From: [Scytonema hofmanni] UTEX 2349
Lineage (GTDB): Bacteria; Cyanobacteriota; Cyanobacteriia; Cyanobacteriales; Nostocaceae
Direction of reading: 5' to 3'
Length of the DNA: 64,000 nucleotides
NCBI RefSeq assembly: GCF_000582685.1
Contig: NZ_KK073768.1
Coordinates: 3,532,232-3,596,231, forward strand
Of this stretch, positions 58,301 to 64,000 are shown piece after piece. Numbering within the stretch: the first letter of the stretch is position 1; each line of letters starts with the position of its first letter. Position numbers and translations under genes: made by a program. The notes below the pieces were generated by a model. That model ran no database searches. It was not told where the DNA came from and worked only from the letters and a program-made list of their open reading frames with translations.

Positions 58301-60723
58301 AAAGGCTGTTGTGCTAACTCGCAAGCCAAATCTTGTGCTACTTGAGTACGTTCGCTTTCTGGTAGTACACGTAAATCTTCAACAGCCAAAGTTAATGCTT
58401 GAGCTTGATTGATAACTTGGACGGGTTGTCCATCTACCACTGTAAAGCTTGTGCGTAAGACTTCGTGTCGTTTAATAATTTCGTTAAGACTGTCTTGTAA
58501 GGCTGTTAAGTTAATGCAACCTTTCAAGTTAATAACTATAGGAATATTATATGTAGGACTATCAGGAGTTAGCTGATTGATAAACCACAATCCCTGCTGG
58601 GCAAAAGATAGAGGCGGAATGGATGTATTTTTTTCTTGTTGGGTAAGGGATATTGAGGGTATTGCATCTGTTGTCAGTTGAGCGAGGATCTTTGTAGCTA
58701 GCGATCGCGTACTCATCCCTTCAAAAAAGTCTCCTACGGATACTTCTACTTCTAAGTCAACCTCAACCCGGTTTTTCAACTCAAATACTTTTAAAGAATC
58801 AAGTCCCAGAGTGCTTAATGGTTGTTCAGGACTGATATCATCCGGTGCGATGGAAAGTACTCTTGCTAAGAGTTCAATCAGATATGTTTCTAGAATCGGT
58901 TGACACTCTCTAGGGAAAAGCGTCAATAGTTCAGAACGCTGTAATCGAGTTTCTTTTAGGGCAATATTGCTAGTTTTCAGAATATTGCTGACAACTACAT
59001 TTAGTTCGCCATTCTCATATTGAGCGCGAGTTGCACGTCGTTGAATCTTACCACTGGAAGTTTTAGGGATACTACCTGGTTTAATTAAAACCACTGCATA
59101 AACTTGTACCTCATGCTCTTCAGTAACCGCTTGGCGAATTGCACTCGCTACTTCTTCTAAATTAGGTTTTGCGCGAAACTCTAATTCTTGTACAACTACG
59201 AGCTTTTCTTCGTTGTTAACTAAAACTGTAAATGCTGCACTAGCACTGGTACGCAATGATGGATGACTGCGTTCGGCGGTTAATTCTATATCCTGCGGGT
59301 AAAGATTGCGACCTCGAATAATAATTAAATCTTTAGCTCTACCTGTAATGAACAGCTCCCCATCCTGCAAAAAACCTAAATCCCCCGTCCGCAGGAATGG
59401 TCCTTCTCTTGTATCTGATAGATAAGCACCGAATGTCTCCTCTGTCTCCTCTTCACGATTCCAATAACCTTGACCAACACTCAGTCCAGATACCCAAATT
59501 TCCCCAATTTCACCCGCTTGACAACTCTTGAGTCTTTCTGGATTGGCAATTACTACCTTCTGTTCTGGTATGACTCGACCGCAACTAACAAAATGGTAAA
59601 CGTTATCATCTTCAACAGATGATTCAACAACTCGATTCGATTCTAATGCAGATTTCTGAAGCCCTTTCACTATCAGTGATGTAGCCTTCTGCACACCGGA
59701 AACCATCAGGGTTGTTTCAGCCATTCCGTAACAGGGATAGAATGCCTCTTTACGGAAGCCACACTCTGCAAAAGCCGCTGCAAACCGCTCTAAGGTTTCG
59801 TGGCGAATTGGTTCAGCACCATTAAATGCTACACTCCAGCTACTCAAGTCAAGAGTTGCTTTTTGTTGCGGAGTAATTTTTTGCACACATAGATCGTAGG
59901 CAAAATTCGGACCACCGCTTGTTGTACCTTTATACTGAGAAATCGCTTGCAACCAACGATAAGGACGTTGGAGAAAGGAAGTTGGAGGCATGATAATGCA
60001 AGGAAAACCTCCATACAAAGGTTGCAATATGCCACCAATCAGACCCATATCATGATACATCGGCAGCCACGTCACGAACTTACTTTCTGCTGAATGCTCC
60101 ATGAATTGGTAAGTGGTGTCAGCATTGTGCAGTAAGTTTCCATGACTAATCATTACACCCTTGGGTGTCCCTGTAGAACCAGAGGTATATTGCAGAAAAG
60201 CTAAAGTATTTCTATCAATAGAGGGTTGTTGCCAACTATCTTCTATTCCCTGTGCAAGATTGTCGGTAGTTAGCCATTGTAATGATTCTAGGTCAGTCTT
60301 TTCTGTCATTAAAGACTGTACTGTAGGCAATATTTCTGTTGTCGTCAGAGCGATCGCTGTTTGTGCGTCTGTGGAAATCGCCTTTATTCTCGGTGTGTTG
60401 CGCTGAGTTCTCGGAGGATAGGCAGTTACAGCCACAACTCCCGCATATAAGCAACCAAAAAAAGCAATTAAAAAATCTAGTCCTGCTGGATAAAGCAGTA
60501 ACGCTCGTTCCCCAGATAAACCACTAGCTTGTAATTGAGCAGCGATTCGACGCGATCGCCTGTCTAATTCCTGATAGGTTAGCGTTACTGCTTCTATTTC
60601 CCCATCTAACAAGAAGGTAAAAGCATCTCGATTCGGCTGGGTAGAGCTTGCTTTACGCAAGAGTTCAACAACTGTAGAACAACTGCGAGCGGCTTCAATA
60701 AAGCTATGAGAATATTGATTCAT
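55375..60723 (-). CDS. Loading enzyme: FAAL-ACP-C-A(asparagine)-PCP
   Basis: 1782 residues and the first gene of the cluster. A fatty acyl-AMP ligase at about 1-585 (LTYQELDRRSRRIAAQL, YTSGSTGTPKGVMISHGNL, FITGRAKDLIIIRGRNLYPQ) activates a free fatty acid for the ACP at about 620-690 (LGLDSLK). C at about 705-1140 (LHHIIADGWS) joins it to the amino acid. The A-domain pocket reads D-L-T-K-I-G-E-V-G-K, the asparagine code type. PCP at about 1690-1755 (GGHSLLM). No epimerase. This makes an N-acyl-Asn starter. The divergent TonB receptor starts 854 bp away, with candidate Fur sites between. Confidence 0.94.
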   Translation of the reverse strand: MNQYSHSFIEAARSCSTVVELLRKASSTQPNRDAFTFLLDGEIEAVTLTYQELDRRSRRIAAQLQASGLSGERALLLYPAGLDFLIAFFGCLYAGVVAVTAYPPRTQRNTPRIKAISTDAQTAIALTTTEILPTVQSLMTEKTDLESLQWLTTDNLAQGIEDSWQQPSIDRNTLAFLQYTSGSTGTPKGVMISHGNLLHNADTTYQFMEHSAESKFVTWLPMYHDMGLIGGILQPLYGGFPCIIMPPTSFLQRPYRWLQAISQYKGTTSGGPNFAYDLCVQKITPQQKATLDLSSWSVAFNGAEPIRHETLERFAAAFAECGFRKEAFYPCYGMAETTLMVSGVQKATSLIVKGLQKSALESNRVVESSVEDDNVYHFVSCGRVIPEQKVVIANPERLKSCQAGEIGEIWVSGLSVGQGYWNREEETEETFGAYLSDTREGPFLRTGDLGFLQDGELFITGRAKDLIIIRGRNLYPQDIELTAERSHPSLRTSASAAFTVLVNNEEKLVVVQELEFRAKPNLEEVASAIRQAVTEEHEVQVYAVVLIKPGSIPKTSSGKIQRRATRAQYENGELNVVVSNILKTSNIALKETRLQRSELLTLFPRECQPILETYLIELLARVLSIAPDDISPEQPLSTLGLDSLKVFELKNRVEVDLEVEVSVGDFFEGMSTRSLATKILAQLTTDAIPSISLTQQEKNTSIPPLSFAQQGLWFINQLTPDSPTYNIPIVINLKGCINLTALQDSLNEIIKRHEVLRTSFTVVDGQPVQVINQAQALTLAVEDLRVLPESERTQVAQDLACELAQQPFDLSAQSLLRAKILELNDKNYYLVITLHHIIADGWSIGVLIKELAALYEAFSQGKLPRLPELPIQYKDFVNWQRKWIDSERIQPLLTYWKQKLSGELAVLNLPTDRPRSPVQTFKGAQAKLVLSQTLTKDIKNLSRQQGVTLFMTLLTAFKTLLYRYTGQTDIVVGSPIANRNRAEIESLIGFFVNVLVLRTDLSGELSFQELLARVKSTALEAYIHQDLPFEKLVEELQPNRDLSYNPLFQVMFVLQNVPKPNLSLSDVSVSYEEGYNGTSKFDLTLFMEDSEQGLVATCEYNTDLFNVDTITRMLGHFQTLLESIVSDPQQCVSDLQLLTPSEVQQLLVDWNDTKTDYPQDKCIHQLFEAQVEKTPDAIAVVFENQQLTYHELNNQANHLAYYLQKLSVKPEVLVGICMERSLEMVIAVLGILKAGGAYLPLDPSHPKERLAFILQDTQSPVLLTQQRLINKLPTDGIKVFCLDSDWKKIAQESSENPVCKTSSANLAYVIYTSGSTGKPKGTLIPHQGLLNYLTWCTQAYTVEQGKGTTVHSSLAFDLTITSLFSPLLVGCQVELIPEDQSIESLGNVLRQESNLSLVKITPAELLLLSGQLSSKEVAGITRAFIIGGENLLTQSIAFWKAFAPETMLVNEYGPTETVVGCCIYRVPNGEIESSSVPIGQPIANTQLYILDQYYQPVPIGVPGELYIGGAGLARGYLNQPELTAVKFIPNLFSHEPGARLYKTGDLARYRWDGNLEFLGRIDHQVKVRGYRIELGEIEGLLGQHPEVQEAVVLMREDVPKNQRLVAYFVANTEIAPITTNLRNFLKEKLPEYMVPSVFVQLKALPLTTNGKVDRRAFPVPDGDRPELEEVYVAPRFEMERVIATIWQEVLHLEKVGVNDNFFDLGGHSLLMVQVNRKLREVLQRDLSVVEMFQNPTINSLAQHLSQKQELSFTGTRDRAQKQIDALNRRKQLLNKQGKNNYE

Positions 60724-61056
60724 TTTTTTTGACAGCTAGATGCACCCTAATACATTACTCATCTGACTTTCGCTCTCACAAGAGAAAAATAACCAGCAAA
60801 TCCCTAATCTTTACACAAAGTCTTAGGTTTGTTTGTCTACGCACGAATATAAATTACTAAGTTCTGCTCCAAAATACTTACCTAAACGTAGATTTTACCT
60901 GTTTAGTGATTTCTTCCTGCTTCCTCCAAAGAAGTCGGCTCCTTCTTGCCCACGGGCGTTAGTTCCGCAATTGTAGGTCTCGACCATTGATTATTAGTTC
61001 AGGTAACCACCAATAACGCCTAAATGCTAATAGTAGCGTTTTTTGTTGCAAATAAT

Positions 61057-61073
61057 TTTCAATTTTATTGAAA
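61057..61073. promoter_or_regulatory. Dyad TTTCAAT-N3-ATTGAAA
   Basis: A perfect 7-bp inverted repeat with a 3-bp spacer, about 335 bp upstream of the FAAL-NRPS start. It could be an operator for an unidentified regulator. AT-richness makes chance possible. Confidence 0.35.
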
Positions 61074-61098
61074 CTATTTTTCATTTAACTCTGCTTAC

Positions 61099-61117
61099 TT
61101 TAACGATAATTAGTAGC
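61099..61117. promoter_or_regulatory. Weak Fur-box-like site
   Basis: It contains GATAATTAGT and matches the Fur consensus GATAATGATAATCATTATC at 13 of 19 positions by eye. It faces the cluster side of the divergent region. It shares GATAATTAGT with the stronger site at 61499. Confidence 0.35.
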
Positions 61118-61347
61118 TTTAGCAATAGGACAAATATCGCAAGTAATTATCAAAACCCTTGTATTCATAATTTTTTCCTATCTCTCATTTTTTCTTTCTT
61201 TAGACAGATGACAAGCTATCTGTTTTTCATATGTTTGCCTCAAGCCAGAATCTAAGTTCTGCATGGGACTACATTAATTTCGTCTTATTCGGCACAAATC
61301 CGTAATTAAAGAAGCTATTTTGGGTTGATGAAATACTTATTAAGGAG

Positions 61348-61385
61348 GTAGTTTTAACTACACATCATTATATCCAGTGATGTGT
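61348..61385. promoter_or_regulatory. Two adjacent palindromes in the receptor leader
   Basis: GTAGTT-TT-AACTAC (61348-61361) is followed immediately by ACACATCA-N10-TGATGTGT (61360-61385), all perfect. A TAAGGAGG sequence precedes them at 61341. They may be operators or an RNA structure, and are not a Fur-type pattern. Confidence 0.45.
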
Positions 61386-61498
61386 CAAGCAAACACCTGA
61401 CTTAAGACTAACTGCTGCTTGGCATCCATTAATTAAGATAATTTCTTAACTATCTTGTGTCTTGAGCTACTTCATAATATTATTAAACTAATTTCAAG

Positions 61499-61518
61499 CT
61501 CAATGATAATTAGTTTCA
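61499..61518 (+). promoter_or_regulatory. Candidate Fur box upstream of the TonB receptor
   Basis: TGATAAT-T-AGTTTCA (61504-61518) matches the 7-1-7 Fur pattern TGATAAT-N-ATTATCA at 12 of 14 positions, and lies about 59 bp before the receptor ATG. It supports iron-controlled expression of the receptor. Confirmation needs binding data. Confidence 0.5.
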
Positions 61519-61576
61519 TTAATTGTCTTGTGTTTTCGAGTACGACTGAATAGTGCTATTGAGTGTGAGGGGATAG

Positions 61577-64000
61577 ATGAAGTTAGATAAATTGTTTCAA
61601 AGCCTGCTGCTGACAGGTGCGGTTGTTCTTTTGGTCGGCACTCCTGCCAGATGTGAGGAAGTACGAAAAAATAGAATAGGCAAATCTTCTACCCAGACGG
61701 TAGGAAAATCTCCGGTATCCGCTCAAAGGAACAGAAAGCCCCGACGTTTCCAGTCTCCAATAGCAAGTTCTCTGGGTCGGGTAAAGTCGGATCAATCAAG
61801 TAAGAACATTCCCCAACTGAGCGAAATCGAACTGAGCGCGACTAGCGCAATGATGTTGGTACAGACACCAACACCAAGCCCAGCACCTGCAACTCAAGTT
61901 GTACCAATAACGTCCGTGAAAGCAAATCCCACCCAAAAAGGTGTGGAGGTGATTTTAGAGACAACCGAAGGGGATAAACTGCAAGTAGCAAATCGCAGTG
62001 CAGGTAACAATTTTATTGCTGATATAACTGGCGGGCAGTTGCGGTTATCTAACGGCGACGCTTTCACATTTCGTTCCGAGAAACCGCTTGCGGGAATTAC
62101 TGAGATAACCGTTGCGAATGTTGACGCAAATACTGTGCGGGTGACGGTGGTAGGCGAGAAGACTTTGCCCACAGTTGAGTTATTTGATGATAATGCAGGG
62201 CTAGTTTTTGCTGTAGCAGCTACAGAAACAGCAACGCAGCCACCAGAAACACCACCAGCAGAAGAAAAGCCAGTAACTGAGACACCGCAGGAGAAACCAG
62301 CAGCACAGCAGGATGACCCGATTGAGTTGGTGGTTACGGGTGAACAGGATGGCTATCGCGTTCCCAATGCCTCAACTGCCACAAGAACCGACACACCATT
62401 GCGTGATATTCCCCAGTCGATTCAAGTCATACCGCAACAAGTCATTAAAGACCAGCAAGCAACTCGCCTAACAGACGTGTTAAAAAATGCGCCCGGTGTC
62501 GTGGTAGGCGATCGCAGCCCTCGCGATCCTCTCAATATCTTCAGAATTCGGGGCTTTACTGCTACTTCAGATACTCTACTCAATGGGGTACAAGACCGTT
62601 CAATCGGGAATGTCGGGTTTGGCTCAAATATTGATCGGGTTGAAGTCCTCAAAGGACCCGCTTCGGTTCTGTTCGGTCAAGGTGGACTTGGCGGCAGGGT
62701 CAATTTGGTAACAAAGCAGCCATTGCGCGATCTGTTCTACTCTGTGGAAGCCTCTGCTGGTAGCTACAATTCCTATAGTGGGGCAATTGATTTATCCGGT
62801 CCGTTGAATGACAGTAAAACGGTGTTGTATCGCCTGAATGCTTCTGTTGGAACGAATGAAAGCTTTATTGATTTCTATGAGCAACAGCAATATTTAATTG
62901 CACCTACTTTAAGCTGGCAAATTAGTGACAGAACAAAGCTGACCCTAGAAGCAAGCTATTCCCTTGCAGAAGGACCCTATGATTTTGGGATACCTGCACG
63001 GGGAAGCATACTGCCTAACCCCAATGGCAAAATTCCTCGTAATCGTTCTGTGAGTGAGCCTAATTTGAATGACATCTCTAACGGTGCATTTCGGGTTGGC
63101 TATAATTTTGAACATCGCTTTAGCGATGACTGGCAGGCGCGGAGCATTTTTCAGACTTCTTTGTTTCGCCTCAGACGAGATCTTGTGTTTTCTCAAGGAT
63201 TGCGAAGTGATTTGCGTACCTTGAATAGAGGCGTTGAGGATTTAGACTACGATGAAAATTTTTATAATCTAGACAATTATGTGGTCGGTAAGTTTGCAAC
63301 AGGTAGTGTTAAGCATGAGCTAGTCGCTGGATTTAACCTGAGCAAAACTGACACTAACTTTAACGATCTTTTCAATAGCACTACTCCTCTCGATGTTTTC
63401 AATCCTGTGTATGGAACTGCTAGAGCAGCTAGTACTCCAAATTCTAATATCGAAAATACGGCGCAACAATTAGGTTTTTACCTTCAAGATCAAATTACCC
63501 TAGCAGAAAACTTCAAAGTACTTTTGGGTGGACGCTTTGATATTGCCAATCAAGAGTTTAAAAATTTAGTTGCCCAAACAAACGACTTTAGGCAGACAGA
63601 AGCTTTTAGCCCTCGTGTTGGCATTGTTTACCAGCCCATTAAACCAATCTCACTCTACGCCAGCTATAGCCGTTCATTCAACCAAGCGACATCTGTATTC
63701 GCTGCTGCCCTACCGGAACCGGAGCGAGGAACGCAGTATGAAATTGGAGTTAAAACAGATTTGAGTGACAGATTAGCTGCAACTTTGGCATTTTATGATT
63801 TGACTCGCACCAATCTCTCAACCACAGATCCAAATAATCCACAACGAACTATTCAAGTTGGGGAACAGCGCAGTCGTGGAATTGAGTTTGATATTTCTGG
63901 CGAAATTTTACCGGGGTGGAACGTCATTGCTGGCTATGCTTACACTGATACAGAAATCACAAGAGACAATACATTGACAGTGGGTAATCAACTGAATAAT
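61577..64000 (+). CDS. AMIN-domain TonB-dependent siderophore receptor (3' end missing)
   Basis: An open frame of 808 codons without a stop, running past the window end, so the gene is partial. It starts with a signal peptide (hydrophobic core LLLTGAVVLLVG). An AMIN-like domain (about 105-213) is typical of cyanobacterial TonB receptors, followed by a Pro/Glu linker. A likely TonB box (IELVVTG) sits near 250. The plug follows at about 265-385 (DIPQSIQVIPQQVI, FRIRGF, VEVLKGPASVLFGQGGLGG). After that comes beta-barrel sequence with repeated aromatic-rich strands (GFYLQDQITL, SLYASYSRSF, SRGIEFDISG). It belongs to the ferric-siderophore receptor class. About 40-60 residues are probably missing. 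Confidence 0.94.
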   Translation, partial: MKLDKLFQSLLLTGAVVLLVGTPARCEEVRKNRIGKSSTQTVGKSPVSAQRNRKPRRFQSPIASSLGRVKSDQSSKNIPQLSEIELSATSAMMLVQTPTPSPAPATQVVPITSVKANPTQKGVEVILETTEGDKLQVANRSAGNNFIADITGGQLRLSNGDAFTFRSEKPLAGITEITVANVDANTVRVTVVGEKTLPTVELFDDNAGLVFAVAATETATQPPETPPAEEKPVTETPQEKPAAQQDDPIELVVTGEQDGYRVPNASTATRTDTPLRDIPQSIQVIPQQVIKDQQATRLTDVLKNAPGVVVGDRSPRDPLNIFRIRGFTATSDTLLNGVQDRSIGNVGFGSNIDRVEVLKGPASVLFGQGGLGGRVNLVTKQPLRDLFYSVEASAGSYNSYSGAIDLSGPLNDSKTVLYRLNASVGTNESFIDFYEQQQYLIAPTLSWQISDRTKLTLEASYSLAEGPYDFGIPARGSILPNPNGKIPRNRSVSEPNLNDISNGAFRVGYNFEHRFSDDWQARSIFQTSLFRLRRDLVFSQGLRSDLRTLNRGVEDLDYDENFYNLDNYVVGKFATGSVKHELVAGFNLSKTDTNFNDLFNSTTPLDVFNPVYGTARAASTPNSNIENTAQQLGFYLQDQITLAENFKVLLGGRFDIANQEFKNLVAQTNDFRQTEAFSPRVGIVYQPIKPISLYASYSRSFNQATSVFAAALPEPERGTQYEIGVKTDLSDRLAATLAFYDLTRTNLSTTDPNNPQRTIQVGEQRSRGIEFDISGEILPGWNVIAGYAYTDTEITRDNTLTVGNQLNN

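Larger units (their letters stand above)
60724..61576. other. Divergent 853-bp regulatory region between cluster and receptor
   Basis: It separates the start of the FAAL-NRPS (- strand) from the TonB receptor (+ strand) and should hold both promoters. It carries several dyads listed separately (61057-61073, 61099-61117, 61348-61385, 61499-61518). It is AT-rich and without a convincing gene; a 70-codon frame at 61043-61255 looks like chance. Confidence 0.6.

Noticed and set aside
18060..60723. Identification as a cyanochelin-type (beta-hydroxy-aspartate) siderophore cluster
   Set aside because: No Asp-specific A domain and no beta-hydroxylase are visible; the first A domain reads as Asn.
61043..61255. 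Open frame of 70 codons upstream of the TonB receptor
   Set aside because: Phe/Ile/Leu-rich by AT composition, no ribosome-binding site, and located among regulatory dyads.
1..64000. CRISPR array
   Set aside because: No regularly spaced 25-40 bp repeats; the tandem repeats seen are 7-8 bp units without spacers.

Overview
The window looks like chromosomal DNA of a filamentous, probably heterocyst-forming cyanobacterium (Nostocales type). It has many GCGATCGC (HIP1) octamers, heptanucleotide tandem repeats, several small inverted-repeat elements, and cyanobacterial family genes (COP23 protein, DUF1636 protein, AMIN-domain TonB receptor, CYP110-like P450). No ribosomal RNA, tRNA or CRISPR array was recognised. 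No species is claimed.

Layout. Positions 1-5400 hold ordinary genes: a HAD phosphatase, an exported M48 metallopeptidase with TPR-like repeats, a COP23-type secreted protein, a small exported helical protein and a DUF427 protein. They are surrounded by repeats and MITE-like elements. Positions 5400-6000 carry no gene but a structured relic that resembles the right end of an IS605/TnpB element. Positions 6001-10928 (+ strand) are a metal-chelate uptake ABC system (two FecCD-type permeases and a FecE-type ATPase), followed by an ABC half-exporter.

Positions 60723 down to about 11806 (- strand) form one very large hybrid NRPS-PKS gene cluster read right to left. The order is: FAAL-ACP-C-A(Asn)-PCP; KS-AT-KR-ACP-MT; a four-gene FkbK/ACP/FkbI/FkbH cassette for a (hydroxy/methoxy)malonyl-ACP extender; C-A(Ser)-PCP; KS-AT-KR-ACP-E; C-A(Gly)-PCP; a PLP decarboxylase; KS-AT-KR-ACP; KS-AT-dead KR-ACP; C-A(beta-Ala)-PCP-TE; P450; an atypical SDR; a MATE exporter; a second SDR; a small unknown protein; and an MbtH protein. 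A DUF1636 gene follows. Amino-acid specificities were read by eye from the ten pocket positions of each A domain. Divergent from the cluster, at 61577, starts an AMIN-domain TonB-dependent siderophore receptor that runs off the window end.

How it fits together. A fatty acid activated by the FAAL is extended with Asn, an (alkoxy)malonate, Ser, a second (alkoxy)malonate, Gly, two malonates and beta-alanine, then released by a thioesterase with a Cys nucleophile. The PanP-like decarboxylase probably supplies the beta-alanine. The flanking receptor, Fec-type importer, exporters and candidate Fur boxes suggest a lipopeptide-polyketide metallophore, although no classical iron-binding group is encoded in the visible cluster. 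I do not recognise the product. The most unusual points are an epimerisation-type domain attached to a PKS module, the matched beta-alanine supply and use, the KR-dead last PKS module feeding beta-alanine into a Cys-thioesterase, and a decayed duplication at 12-16 kb in which one copy lost MbtH and the other lost MATE.
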